From NCBI GenBank assembly GCA_023396615.1, contig JAEWVM010000055.1:1-29932 (forward strand): a DNA stretch of 29,932 bases. Reading direction: 5' to 3'. The position numbers were made by a program, and so were the translations under genes. The notes beneath the pieces are model-generated. The model was not told the origin of the DNA. It worked only from the letters and a program-made list of their open reading frames with translations, and ran no database searches. Origin of the DNA: Spirochaetota bacterium (GTDB taxonomy: Bacteria; Spirochaetota; UBA4802; JAFGJZ01). This document shows positions 8,680 through 16,485 of the stretch, one piece after another (positions within the stretch are counted from its first letter, which is position 1; every line of letters starts with the position of its first letter).

Positions 8680-9654
8680 TTATTTTGAGTTGAGTTTTTC
8701 AGAGAGAATTTCCAGCATCGCCGGAACTGATTCCATTTGAACCTTTAATTCATATTCAAGAATATCTGAAAGTGAAATTATATCATTGTTTTCCATTACG
8801 CTGATAATTTCATTCAAAACAGTATTAATCTCTTCATTGACTACTGCAAGATTCTTGCCGTTATGTTCAATCTCTTCAGGTTTTATCCCGAACACAGGCG
8901 GAATCTGGCATGATAGCCTTGAGAATCTGAAAAGAAAATCCACAAATTCCTGAAGAAGAACAGAAGCCGTTGAATCTTTTCCGGACTGGAATTGTGAAGA
9001 AATTTCTTCGAGAGAATCAATTTTAGATTTTGCCTCTTTGCGGAGTTCCGTCAAAAATCCGATGATTGTTTCAGGTGAATCGATGCTCTTGATAATTACT
9101 TTACGCATGTTATCGCTTGACATCAGGTATCGCATTAGATTTTTAATTTCAGTGAAAACATTGATTTCCTGTTTAATTGTTTCAGATGCATTATTTTCTT
9201 TAAGTGAAACGGATAGAAATTTCAGCTTTTCAACGTAAGACTCGGCAGATTTTGAATTATAAATGACTGCTGCCGGATCCATTTCGAGCAGATTCAATAT
9301 ACGGCTTAAAACATCAGCAAGCCATGCTGAACCGTCTGCTATATTTGAAAGTTGATCCGCTGAATGTTTTTCTTTTGTATTAAGTGATGATAATATTTTA
9401 TCGCAGTAAAAGGACGCTTCATTTAGAGTGTCTACGATAAGATCAGATTTTGATTGAATAGTAAAATCAGCTTTTTTCACAGACTCAAGATCTAAGTCGG
9501 AATTTGCCTCGTAAGATTTTCCGTCTGCGGAAGCAGCGCACATAATAAGACCTCTTGACGAAGCCCATTTTTCAATAGAATCGCAGAGTTCAGAAAATTT
9601 CTTTTCATTATCTAGTTTGAAGTCGACACTGTTCCCATTAATTAAAATTTCCAT
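8680..9654 (-). CDS. Hypothetical protein downstream of fliD
   Basis: A protein of 324 residues not recognised by family. The first 75 residues look like a small alpha/beta domain (MEILINGNSVDF, then a helix, then AASADGKSYE), and the rest is long amphipathic helices rich in Ser, Glu and Leu. No signal peptide or membrane segment is seen. The start is uncertain: ATG at 9654 has GGAG only 3 bases away, while an in-frame TTG at 9663 would add three residues. The gene begins about 34 bases after the fliD stop and is read in the same direction, so it is probably co-expressed. An export-chaperone-like role for FliD is a guess from position. Confidence 0.72.
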   Translation of the reverse strand: MEILINGNSVDFKLDNEKKFSELCDSIEKWASSRGLIMCAASADGKSYEANSDLDLESVKKADFTIQSKSDLIVDTLNEASFYCDKILSSLNTKEKHSADQLSNIADGSAWLADVLSRILNLLEMDPAAVIYNSKSAESYVEKLKFLSVSLKENNASETIKQEINVFTEIKNLMRYLMSSDNMRKVIIKSIDSPETIIGFLTELRKEAKSKIDSLEEISSQFQSGKDSTASVLLQEFVDFLFRFSRLSCQIPPVFGIKPEEIEHNGKNLAVVNEEINTVLNEIISVMENNDIISLSDILEYELKVQMESVPAMLEILSEKLNSK

Positions 9655-9688
9655 AAACTCCAATCTTCAGGCATAAACCTGTTAGTTA

Positions 9689-11719
9689 TTATTTGTCCGA
9701 ACCGCCGGATTGCTGGTTCATCCAGTCTCTCTGGGATTTGGCGCCCGAAACTGATTTTTCCATTGTCGCAAATTTCTTTCTGAGTTTTTCTTCATAAGCT
9801 TTAAGGTGCATCTGAAGTCTTTCTATTCTTTCATCAGCGCCCTTGGCGGATTCTTTTTCATAAGCGATTTTTGTCTGAATGATATTTTGTTTTTCAACCG
9901 GAGTAACATAGGGGTCAAGTACTCTTTCAATAGCGAAAGCAAGACCGCCGTCTGTTCTGTTGTCGCCGTCATTATCTGTTCCGAAGAAATTCCGAATGCC
10001 TTCCGGATTCGAAATTATCACTTCTCTGAGTTTTGGTTCATTAATCTGTAGTTTTCCATGTTTGATGGATTCCCAGGATGATTTAATTTCTCCGGTGTGA
10101 ACACCTGTTTCAGGAAGAACTCGAATAGGCTTTTCAACCTTAGAAAGATATGCATTAGAAAGGGCAGTCTTCAGCTGGTTTAAAAGCGAAACAAAAGTCA
10201 TGTCTGATGAGAAAATGCCGGTTTCTCTTTTCATCTTGTCGTATTCGCCGGCTTTTGTAATTGTAGCAGTCTTAGTCAAAGCGCTGTTCATATCAACATA
10301 TCTATTATAGTTTTCAACGAATTTCTTTATTTTTTCTATGCTTTTGTCAATGTCATTATCTATATTTAAAATGACTGTTTCTTCGGGGCGCGCCGATTTC
10401 AAACTCAGGGTGACACCTTTTATTAAATCTACTATACCTTCGTTTTTGTCTCTTTCAACTGAGACTCCATCAATTTTCATTTTTGAATTTTCGGCCTTTG
10501 AAATCACATTCTTAGGTTCGAGTATATCCTTGCCTTTCAAAGGCGTAACTATAACTGCGTTTGAAAAAATACTGGATCCGTCATTACAGTAAAAAATAAT
10601 TTTATTTATTTTCTTTCCTTCAAGCTCGCTTCCTATTGGAATTTCCTGAATTCCTTTTGAATCCTTCTGGACAGTAAATAATTTTTCCTTTCTTTCACCG
10701 TTTTCATCCCAGACGATACCTACACCCGATACATCGTCCTTGAAATCTTTCTTCTGCGGTTTTCTTTCGATTTCACGTTCACGTGAAATATTATAACTGT
10801 TGAGTTCTATTCCTTTGATTACTATTTTTTCTGTAGGTCCGAACTCAATTTTGTAAGGAAGAGTTTCATCTTCTTTTTCCGGAGTATCCGGAGCTTTGTA
10901 TTCGAAATTGAAATTAAGTGCAGTATCTTTTTTGAGTTCCTTTTCGACCGGAAGCGCAAATTCGCGCCAGAGCAAGCCCTTCATTTCTGCGGATTTTCCG
11001 TCCGGTGAAATATTCAATGCTCCGTCTTCTTTATCTGCGAGTTTTCCGCCGTATTGATAGAAATTCTTGTTATCAAACGCAATAATAGTTTTATCGCTGT
11101 CTGCATCGCGCTGACCGGATACAAGTCCTATTTTTTTGAAAAGGTCTTTTGCGCCTGATATTAGAATTTCGCCTTTTTCGCCTGAAGTCTTTGATTCAAG
11201 GGATAGAACATATTTTGAACCGGTGGTATTCATTATCATTGAGGTCATATATTTATTCATCGACTCATCGATTCTATCGCGAAGGTTTTCGATTGTTCCG
11301 CCCCTGAAACGGATATTCTCTTTTATTCCATTTACTTCTATCGAAAAATCCGCAGCCGGAAGTTTTTCATTTTTATCAATATTATCCGAAATTATTTTGT
11401 GAAACCCTGCAAGGCGTTCTACAATAATGTGTTTTGTTCCCTTATCAGCCTGTTTGAGCGCAATAGCCTCAAGTATTGACGGATTTGATGAAATAGCCTT
11501 TTTGTCGTCATAGGAGGCTCTGAATCCGTAAAGATCCTTTGCGGACGCATGAAGTTCCTTCAGGATTGAGCCCATCTGTTTAAGGGCTTCCTGTTTTTCT
11601 AAATATTCCTGTTTTTCGATCTGGAGCTTTTTTATAGGAGCCGATTCGACGTTGAGTAGTTTGTCAATTATATCATCGGTCTGAATTCCGGATGCTATAC
11701 CGCCCATTGTTACAGGCAT
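9689..11719 (-). CDS. fliD: Flagellar filament capping protein FliD
   Basis: Flagellar hook-associated protein 2, which caps the filament and promotes flagellin folding at the tip. The N terminus shows the family pattern GGIASGIQTDDIIDKLL followed by a coiled D0/D1 helix (APIKKLQIEKQEY). The C terminus returns to a coiled coil (about 610-665: ERIERLQMHLKAYEEKL and KSVSGAKSQRDW). Length is 676 residues, well above the roughly 470 of E. coli FliD. That extra middle domain is seen in some phyla including spirochaetes (family knowledge). I placed the start at ATG 11719, five bases after a strong GGGGGA site, not at the longer frame start 11791. Head of a four-gene minus-strand operon. Confidence 0.92.
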   Translation of the reverse strand: MPVTMGGIASGIQTDDIIDKLLNVESAPIKKLQIEKQEYLEKQEALKQMGSILKELHASAKDLYGFRASYDDKKAISSNPSILEAIALKQADKGTKHIIVERLAGFHKIISDNIDKNEKLPAADFSIEVNGIKENIRFRGGTIENLRDRIDESMNKYMTSMIMNTTGSKYVLSLESKTSGEKGEILISGAKDLFKKIGLVSGQRDADSDKTIIAFDNKNFYQYGGKLADKEDGALNISPDGKSAEMKGLLWREFALPVEKELKKDTALNFNFEYKAPDTPEKEDETLPYKIEFGPTEKIVIKGIELNSYNISREREIERKPQKKDFKDDVSGVGIVWDENGERKEKLFTVQKDSKGIQEIPIGSELEGKKINKIIFYCNDGSSIFSNAVIVTPLKGKDILEPKNVISKAENSKMKIDGVSVERDKNEGIVDLIKGVTLSLKSARPEETVILNIDNDIDKSIEKIKKFVENYNRYVDMNSALTKTATITKAGEYDKMKRETGIFSSDMTFVSLLNQLKTALSNAYLSKVEKPIRVLPETGVHTGEIKSSWESIKHGKLQINEPKLREVIISNPEGIRNFFGTDNDGDNRTDGGLAFAIERVLDPYVTPVEKQNIIQTKIAYEKESAKGADERIERLQMHLKAYEEKLRKKFATMEKSVSGAKSQRDWMNQQSGGSDK

Positions 11720-11735
11720 CTCAGTCCCCCTTTTT

Positions 11736-11787
11736 AGACATATTATGTCTTCTAACCAGATTATCGGAACTTTTTCAATTTCTATAA
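11736..11787 (-). promoter_or_regulatory. Candidate fliD promoter (sigma-28-like -10) and 5'-UTR palindrome
   Basis: On the minus strand CCGATAA (11767-11761) matches 7 of the 8 bases of the flagellar sigma-28 -10 element GCCGATAA. The -35 region, TTATAGAA at about 11787-11780, is a poor match. Transcription would start near 11754. Immediately downstream, 11736-11750 is a perfect 15-base palindrome (AGACATA-T-TATGTCT) between the promoter and the ribosome site; it could be an operator or a 5' hairpin. Placement before a flagellar gene supports the call; the weak -35 limits it. Confidence 0.45.
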
Positions 11788-11820
11788 GCAAATTAATAAA
11801 AAAAATCAGTTTTTCAAGCT

Positions 11821-11839
11821 TATTTTAGCCGATAAAATA
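11821..11839. promoter_or_regulatory. Perfect palindrome with embedded GCCGATAA
   Basis: TATTTTA and TAAAATA flank GCCGA, a 7-bp inverted repeat with a 5-base centre. On the + strand TAAAAT (11833-11838) could be a -10 with TTTTCA (11811-11816) as -35, giving a long leader before the gene at 11960. The symmetry could equally be a repressor site. The interval 11851-11928 holds a 25-codon open frame without a ribosome site, which I do not call as a gene. Confidence 0.3.
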
Positions 11840-11924
11840 TAGTTTTCAGCATGGCCGGAAAAATCAATCGTGATTACGGAAATGTAAAATATCCCTTTCT
11901 CGGAGATAATCGTAAAGCTCAAAC

Positions 11925-11951
11925 TTGACAATTAGATATTATATGTCTTAT
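11925..11951 (+). promoter_or_regulatory. Candidate promoter for the winged-helix gene
   Basis: A perfect TTGACA -35 (11925-11930) is followed after 15 bases by TCTTAT (11946-11951). The start would fall within a few bases of the ATG at 11960, and no Shine-Dalgarno sequence precedes that ATG. A leaderless or nearly leaderless mRNA is therefore plausible. The -10 is weak. Confidence 0.4.
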
Positions 11952-11959
11952 TTATAGTT

Positions 11960-12232
11960 ATGAAAAATAATTATTTAGAGATTAAAGAATATCTAAGCTC
12001 AAAAAGGACTGTTTCAGTATTAAATATTGCTGAGGCAACAGAAGTGCCAATTCTTGTTGTAATTGAATTGGTTAAGCGGCTTCAAGATGAGGGATATGTA
12101 CGTATCGGCGGTTCCGTTTGTGCATCATCTTGTTCTTCTTGTTCGGATAAATGCAATGATTCGCAAACTGTTATTTCCGGTGAAAGCATCATTATTCCGC
12201 TTTTGGAAAGGAGAACTTCAGATGAGTATTGA
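11960..12232 (+). CDS. FeoC-like winged-helix protein with four-cysteine cluster
   Basis: A protein of 90 residues. Residues 1-52 form a winged helix-turn-helix pattern (two helices, then IAEATEVPILVVIELVKRL and a wing EGYVRIGG). It is followed by Cys54-x3-Cys58-x2-Cys61-x3-Cys65, a likely metal or Fe-S site. The layout resembles FeoC-type transcription factors, although FeoC spacing differs and no feoA or feoB is adjacent. The remaining 25 residues (SGESIIIPLLERR) are unfamiliar. It is most likely a redox- or iron-responsive regulator (inference). The ATG has no visible ribosome site. It overlaps the following gene by 11 bases, so the two are probably made together. Confidence 0.7.
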   Translation: MKNNYLEIKEYLSSKRTVSVLNIAEATEVPILVVIELVKRLQDEGYVRIGGSVCASSCSSCSDKCNDSQTVISGESIIIPLLERRTSDEY

Positions 12233-12467
12233 TTCGGCAGAAAAATTTATAATGCGAGCAATGAAAGACAGGATACTGCGTGATATGATAAATGAAGCGG
12301 AGGATGCGGAAGCTTTATCGTATATTCTCAAGCTCCATTCCTTTGATTTTAATGAGTTTGAGTTTGATGATGCTTATAGGGTTGTTCTTTTAAAATGTCC
12401 TAATGAGGAGGCTGCAAATGCTCTGAAGGAATTTAAATTATGGTGGAACCTTTCTGCGGGCGTGTGA
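12222..12467 (+). CDS. Small Nif11-like protein
   Basis: A protein of 81 residues. Residues 1-50 follow the Nif11 domain pattern: SAEKFI, a charged helix ending RDMINEAEDAEAL, then a short hydrophobic turn HSFDFNEFEFDDA. The last 30 residues (VVLLKCPNEEAANALKEF then WWNLSAGV) are not a typical Gly-Gly cleaved leader tail, so a RiPP precursor is unlikely. Nif11 proteins occur in nitrogen-fixing bacteria, but their function is not established. The ATG at 12222 is chosen because AAGGAG lies upstream with good spacing; the frame extends further upstream inside the previous gene. It is coupled to the cysteine-rich winged-helix protein by an 11-base overlap. The family call is by pattern, not by search. 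Confidence 0.6.
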   Translation: MSIDSAEKFIMRAMKDRILRDMINEAEDAEALSYILKLHSFDFNEFEFDDAYRVVLLKCPNEEAANALKEFKLWWNLSAGV

Positions 12468-12534
12468 TTTATTTGATTATTTTGAAACGTGATTTTACAG
12501 CTGAATGAAGTATATAAATTTTAAATTTTGAAAA

Positions 12535-12566
12535 TAAAAAAAGCCGGGCTGCCCCGGCTTTTTTTA
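12535..12566. terminator. Bidirectional intrinsic terminator
   Basis: A GC-rich stem GCCGGG/CCCGGC with loop CTGC is flanked by a run of A on one side and T on the other, so it works on both strands. It serves the two-gene + unit ending at 12467 and groEL on the minus strand, ending at 12582. Confidence 0.93.
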
Positions 12567-12581
12567 CGGCTAAGCGGTGTA

Positions 12582-14225
12582 TTAGTACATTCCGCCCATG
12601 CCTCCCATTCCGCCGCCTGCAGGCATTGCAGGAGCTTTATGTTCTTCAGGTTTTTCAGTAATGAGAACTTCAGTTGTAGAAAGCATTCCGGCTACGGAAG
12701 CTGCATTCTGAAGAGCTGTTCTAACTACTTTTGCAGGGTCGATGATTCCCGCGTCGATCATGTTTTCCCAAACAAGACTTGCCGCGTTGAAACCTACACC
12801 TGGTTTTTCTGTTTTTGCTTTTTCAACGATCACAGAACCTTCAAGACCTGCGTTAGTCGCAATTCTGCGCATAGGTGCTTCGACAGCTTTTGCAATAATG
12901 AGAGCTCCGATTTTTTCGTCGCCTTCAAGTTTTGCCGAAGCGTCAGTAATTGCTTTGAAAGTGCTGAGAAGAGTAAGTCCGCCGCCTGGGACAATTCCTT
13001 CTTCAACCGCAGAACGGGTTGCAGAAAGAGCGTCTTCAACACGTGCTTTCTTTTCTTTAAGTTCAACTTCTGTTGCTGCACCGACATTGATAACTGCAAC
13101 TCCGCCCGCGAGTTTAGCAAGTCTTTCATTGAGTTTTTCTTTGTCGTAGTCTGAAGTTGAAGTTTCAATCTGTTTTTTGATCTGTTTGATTCTTTCCTGA
13201 ACCTGTTTTGAATCGCCTTTACCTTCGATGACAGTTGTGTTTTCTTTTTCGATGATAACTTTTTTAGCTTGTCCAAGGTCTTCCATTGTCGCGCTTTCAA
13301 GCTTTCTTCCGACTTCTTCGCTGATAACCTGTCCGCCTGTAAGAACAGCGATATCTTCCATCATCGCTTTTCTTCTGTCGCCGAAACCGGGAGCTTTTAC
13401 GGCTACACAGCTGATTGTTTTTCTGAGATTGTTTACAACCACAGTCGCAAGAGCTTCACCTTCAACATCTTCTGCAATTATGAGAAGAGGTTTTCTTGCC
13501 TGAGCAACCTGTTCAAGAACAGGAAGAAGGTCTTTCATTGAGCTGATCTTCTTGTCATAAAGGAGAATGTAGGCATCTTCAAGAGTTGCTGTCATATTCT
13601 CTGCATCTGTTGCCATATAAGGAGAGATGTAGCCTCTGTCAAACTGCATACCCTCAACAACTTCAAGATGAGTTTCGATAGATTTAGCTTCTTCAACAGT
13701 AATTACGCCGTCTTTGCCGACTTTTTCCATAGCTTCAGAAATAAGTTCTCCGATTTCCATATCATTGTTTGCAGAAATCGCAGCTACCTGAGCTACTTCT
13801 TTTTTATCTTTGATCGCACGTGAAGATTCTTTGATGTTTTTCACAGCGGCTTCAACAGCTTTATCAAGACCGCGTTTAAGAGCAGTCGGATTAGCACCGG
13901 CTGTAACATTTTTAAGGCACTCTTTGTAAATAGCAGCTGCAAGAACTGTTGCAGTTGTAGTTCCGTCACCGGCTACATCATTAGTTTTTGTTGCAACTTC
14001 TTTAACCATCTGTGCGCCCATGTTTTCAAACGGGTCTTCAAGCTCAATTTCTTTAGCTACTGTAACACCGTCTTTTGTAATTGTAGGCGAGCCGTATTTT
14101 TTGTCGATAACGACATTTCTTCCGCGAGGCCCGAGGGTAGTCTGAACAGCTTCTGCGAGCTGTTCTACACCCTTAAGAATAGCCTGTCTGGCTTCTTCAT
14201 TAAACTTTAATATCTTTGCACCCAT
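12582..14225 (-). CDS. groL: Chaperonin GroEL (60 kDa)
   Basis: Large chaperonin subunit of 547 residues, the standard length, forming the double-ring folding chamber with GroES. Characteristic elements are GPRGRNVVIDKKYGSPTI (nucleotide-site region), DGTTTATVLA with the ATPase Asp, KAPGFGDRRKAM, and the Gly-Met C-terminal tail GGMGGMGGMY. The ATG at 14225 has AGAGGT upstream. It follows groES by 15 bases. Expression is expected to be heat-inducible through the CIRCE operator upstream of groES. The C-terminal half of the strand opposite shows long open frames, which is a codon-usage artefact. Confidence 0.98.
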   Translation of the reverse strand: MGAKILKFNEEARQAILKGVEQLAEAVQTTLGPRGRNVVIDKKYGSPTITKDGVTVAKEIELEDPFENMGAQMVKEVATKTNDVAGDGTTTATVLAAAIYKECLKNVTAGANPTALKRGLDKAVEAAVKNIKESSRAIKDKKEVAQVAAISANNDMEIGELISEAMEKVGKDGVITVEEAKSIETHLEVVEGMQFDRGYISPYMATDAENMTATLEDAYILLYDKKISSMKDLLPVLEQVAQARKPLLIIAEDVEGEALATVVVNNLRKTISCVAVKAPGFGDRRKAMMEDIAVLTGGQVISEEVGRKLESATMEDLGQAKKVIIEKENTTVIEGKGDSKQVQERIKQIKKQIETSTSDYDKEKLNERLAKLAGGVAVINVGAATEVELKEKKARVEDALSATRSAVEEGIVPGGGLTLLSTFKAITDASAKLEGDEKIGALIIAKAVEAPMRRIATNAGLEGSVIVEKAKTEKPGVGFNAASLVWENMIDAGIIDPAKVVRTALQNAASVAGMLSTTEVLITEKPEEHKAPAMPAGGGMGGMGGMY

Positions 14226-14240
14226 TTTTTACCTCTTAAA

Positions 14241-14525
14241 TTACGATAATACAGCGAGGATATCGCTTTCACGGACAATCAGGTAATCCTTTCCGTCGAA
14301 TTTCACTTCAGTTCCGGCATATTTGCCGTAGAGAACTTTGTCTCCGGCTTTAACGTCAACAGAAACAAGTTTTCCGTCCTCGTATTTACCGTTTCCTACT
14401 GCGATAACTTTCCCCTGCTGAGGTTTTTCCTTTGCAGTGTCAGGAATGAAAAGAGAACCTTTTTTTACTACATCCTCTTCAAGAGTCTCGATGAGTACTC
14501 TGTCTCCAAGTGGTCTTATTCCCAC
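14241..14525 (-). CDS. groS: Co-chaperonin GroES (10 kDa)
   Basis: Lid of the GroEL chamber, 94 residues. Visible family features are RPLGDRVLIE at the N terminus, the mobile-loop segment KKGSLFIPDTAKEKPQQG (about 21-38), and KAGDKVLYGKYAGTEV. The start is GTG at 14525, set by a strong AAAGGAGG site upstream. First gene of the groESL operon, directly under HrcA-type control. Confidence 0.97.
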   Translation of the reverse strand: MGIRPLGDRVLIETLEEDVVKKGSLFIPDTAKEKPQQGKVIAVGNGKYEDGKLVSVDVKAGDKVLYGKYAGTEVKFDGKDYLIVRESDILAVLS

Positions 14526-14567
14526 AGTAATCCTCCTTTTATTTTTTGAATGTTTTTGCTTCTTTTG

Positions 14568-14593
14568 TTAGCACTCATTTAGCTGAGTGCTAA
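14568..14593. promoter_or_regulatory. CIRCE operator (HrcA site), 8-base spacer
   Basis: Both arms are perfect, TTAGCACTC (14568-14576) and GAGTGCTAA (14585-14593). The spacer is 8 bases where the consensus has 9. It lies between groES and its promoter and overlaps the predicted transcription start, the usual position for HrcA repression. hrcA itself is not in this window. Confidence 0.93.
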
Positions 14594-14618
14594 TATGGTC
14601 AATATAAGTAAAGTTCAA
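14590..14618 (-). promoter_or_regulatory. groESL promoter
   Basis: On the minus strand TTGAAC (14618-14613), a 17-base spacer, then TATTAG (14595-14590), which overlaps the outer arm of CIRCE. The start would fall near 14583 inside the operator. A second TTGACC at 14602-14597 has no good partner. Confidence 0.65.
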
Positions 14619-14663
14619 TACGGCGACAACAATTTTTTAATGATGTTAAAGAAAAATGAGACG

Positions 14664-14697
14664 AATAATCAGGCTTCAATTACGGTGAAGCCTGATT
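14664..14697 (-). terminator. Distal leuA terminator hairpin
   Basis: A perfect 12-bp stem, AATCAGGCTTCA (14667-14678) with TGAAGCCTGATT, closes a 7-base loop. The T-tract on the minus strand is weak, so it may act as a 3'-end stabiliser or backup terminator after the hairpin at 14718-14744. Confidence 0.6.
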
Positions 14698-14710
14698 GAT
14701 TTCTAGTTGT

Positions 14711-14744
14711 CAGAAGAAATAAACTCAGATAATCAGAGTTTATT
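14711..14744 (-). terminator. leuA terminator overlapping the stop codon
   Basis: AATAAACTC and GAGTTTATT form a 9-bp stem with a 9-base loop, followed on the minus strand by TTTCTTC. The leuA stop codon TGA lies in the loop. It is AT-rich, so its strength is uncertain. Confidence 0.5.
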
Positions 14745-16403
14745 TAGTCCCGAAATGATGGCTTTTGCTGCGGCCTGAATTATGTTTGAGTCGGTTCCGG
14801 CAGCAATTACTCCTTTGTTACTGTTTTCATTTTTGATTCTGACGAAACATATACCTGTTGCATCGGCAGATTGTCCCATTGTTTCTTCTTCGTATTCCTG
14901 AAGTGTAAATGAAGGAATTTCGTCTATGGAATTTACAGCCTCAACAAATGCCGAAATGGGTCCGTTTCCTGAAGCTTTTGCACGGAATTCCTTTTCGTTA
15001 ATTTTGAGAAGAACTTCTCCTTCTATATCGGACGGAGAAATCTCGGAAGGGCGGGGCCAATAATTGATCAGTTTTATTTTATCGCCTGTTTGAATATAAG
15101 TTTCATCAAACAGTTTTTTTATTTCCGAACCCTCAAGTTCACGCGACATTTTATCAGCATAGGTCTGAACCTGTTTAGCGAAGTCAATCTGCATCCATTT
15201 CGGCATTTTAATCTTATAATCATGCTGAAGCACGAATGCAATTCCGCCTTTTCCGCTCTGACTGTTGATGCGGATAAATTTTTCAAACTTTCGTCCAAGA
15301 GCAGTCGGATCAACATGAAGATACGGAATTTTCCATCCGCCGAAAGCGTTGGCAAGTTCTTCTTTCTGTACAAATCCTTTTTTTATAGCATCCTGATGAG
15401 ATCCCGAAAACGCAGTAAAGACAAGTTCGCCGCAATAAGGATGTCTCGGATGAACAGGCATTGAAGTTATTCTTTCAACAGTGTCGACAATTTCAGGCAT
15501 ATCTGAAAATTTTAAACCTGTTTTGACGCCGAGATATTCAAGATTGAGAGCCATCGTAATAAGATCAAGGTTTCCTGTTCGTTCACCATGACCGAGAAGT
15601 GTTCCTTCTACTCTTTGAGCACCTGCCATCAATGCCATAGTTGTTGCGGCAACAGCGCATCCCATGTCATTATGCGCGTGAAGAGAAATAATTGATTTTT
15701 CAGGATACTTATTTTTTCTCATGAAAATTTCTATCATGTCAGCATATTCGTTCGGCAATCTTCTTTCAACTGTCATTGGAAGATTAAGAATCACTTTTTC
15801 TTCCGGTTTAGGGTTCCATGTTTCAATAACCTTGGCGCAAAGATCAACCGCGAAATCAAGATCGGTATCGGTAAATTCTTCCGGAGAAAATTCAAGACCG
15901 ACTTCGGAATTTTTAAGAAATTCATCTGATTCATTTTTTATCTGTTTAACAGCTGCAAGTGCTGTTTCGATTACATCAGTTTTTTTAAGCCCGAAAACAT
16001 ATTGTGTATGAAGTTCACTGGTTGCGATATATACATGAACTACACACTTTTTTACTCCTTTAAGAGCTTCTATTGTGCGTGTTATCAGATGCGAACGTGA
16101 CTGAACCAGAACAGATATGACAACATCGTCCGGAATTATGTTTTCTTCAATTAATTTTCTGCAGAAGTTGTAATCATCCTCTGATGCGGATGGAAAACCG
16201 ATTTCAATCTCTTTAAATCCTATGGAGCATAGAAGTTTGAAGTATTCCAGTTTTTGTTCAGGAGTCATTGGGTTTGGAAGAGCCTGGTTGCCGTCACGTA
16301 GGTCTACCGCGCACCATGCCGGAGATTTGGTGATTTGTGCTGAAGGCCATGAACGGTTATTGTTTTCAATGGGCTTCATTTTCGCATAATTGTTTGTGCT
16401 CAT
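14733..16403 (-). CDS. leuA: 2-isopropylmalate synthase
   Basis: First committed enzyme of leucine synthesis: condenses acetyl-CoA with 2-oxoisovalerate. It has 556 residues, the long LeuA form. The N terminus carries DLRDGNQAL (about 34-42), the catalytic and metal-site motif of the TIM barrel, and SLHAHNDMG carries the two metal-binding histidines. GEL VFTAFSGSHQDA in the barrel-linker region is typical. The last 130 or so residues (from about 430) match the LeuA dimer/allosteric domain that binds leucine. ATG at 16403 has AGGAGG upstream. It stands alone, with no leuB, leuC or leuD nearby. Expression is expected to be controlled by the attenuator 28 bases upstream, as well as by feedback inhibition. 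Confidence 0.96.
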   Translation of the reverse strand: MSTNNYAKMKPIENNNRSWPSAQITKSPAWCAVDLRDGNQALPNPMTPEQKLEYFKLLCSIGFKEIEIGFPSASEDDYNFCRKLIEENIIPDDVVISVLVQSRSHLITRTIEALKGVKKCVVHVYIATSELHTQYVFGLKKTDVIETALAAVKQIKNESDEFLKNSEVGLEFSPEEFTDTDLDFAVDLCAKVIETWNPKPEEKVILNLPMTVERRLPNEYADMIEIFMRKNKYPEKSIISLHAHNDMGCAVAATTMALMAGAQRVEGTLLGHGERTGNLDLITMALNLEYLGVKTGLKFSDMPEIVDTVERITSMPVHPRHPYCGELVFTAFSGSHQDAIKKGFVQKEELANAFGGWKIPYLHVDPTALGRKFEKFIRINSQSGKGGIAFVLQHDYKIKMPKWMQIDFAKQVQTYADKMSRELEGSEIKKLFDETYIQTGDKIKLINYWPRPSEISPSDIEGEVLLKINEKEFRAKASGNGPISAFVEAVNSIDEIPSFTLQEYEEETMGQSADATGICFVRIKNENSNKGVIAAGTDSNIIQAAAKAIISGLNKL

Positions 16404-16430
16404 TTTTTTCCTCCTGTGAAACTGCTAAAA

Positions 16431-16461
16431 CAAAAAAGGCCGACTCTTTCAGAGACGGCCC
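16431..16461 (-). promoter_or_regulatory. leuA leader attenuator (terminator in 5' UTR)
   Basis: Inside the leuA leader the minus strand reads GGCCG-T-CTCT, loop GAA, AGAG-T-CGGCC, then six T. This is a strong intrinsic terminator placed 28 bases before the leuA ATG, so most transcripts would end here unless an alternative fold forms. AGAGCGG at 16508-16502 can pair with CCGTCTCT in the 5' arm, bulging one T, and so compete with the terminator. This is the standard logic of an amino-acid attenuator; the signal sensed is inferred to be leucine or its tRNA. Confidence 0.85.
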
Positions 16462-16485
16462 GCATTTGCAAAAAATTTTAATTAT

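Noticed and set aside
11851..11928. 25-codon frame before the winged-helix gene
   Set aside because: No ribosome site, no recognisable pattern and overlap with the promoter -35.
11960..12232. feo iron-transport operon
   Set aside because: The cysteine spacing differs from FeoC and neither feoA nor feoB is adjacent.
12528..13154. 208-codon plus-strand frame opposite groEL
   Set aside because: It is antisense to a certain gene, begins inside the terminator and has Cys/Phe/Ser-rich composition typical of a reverse frame.
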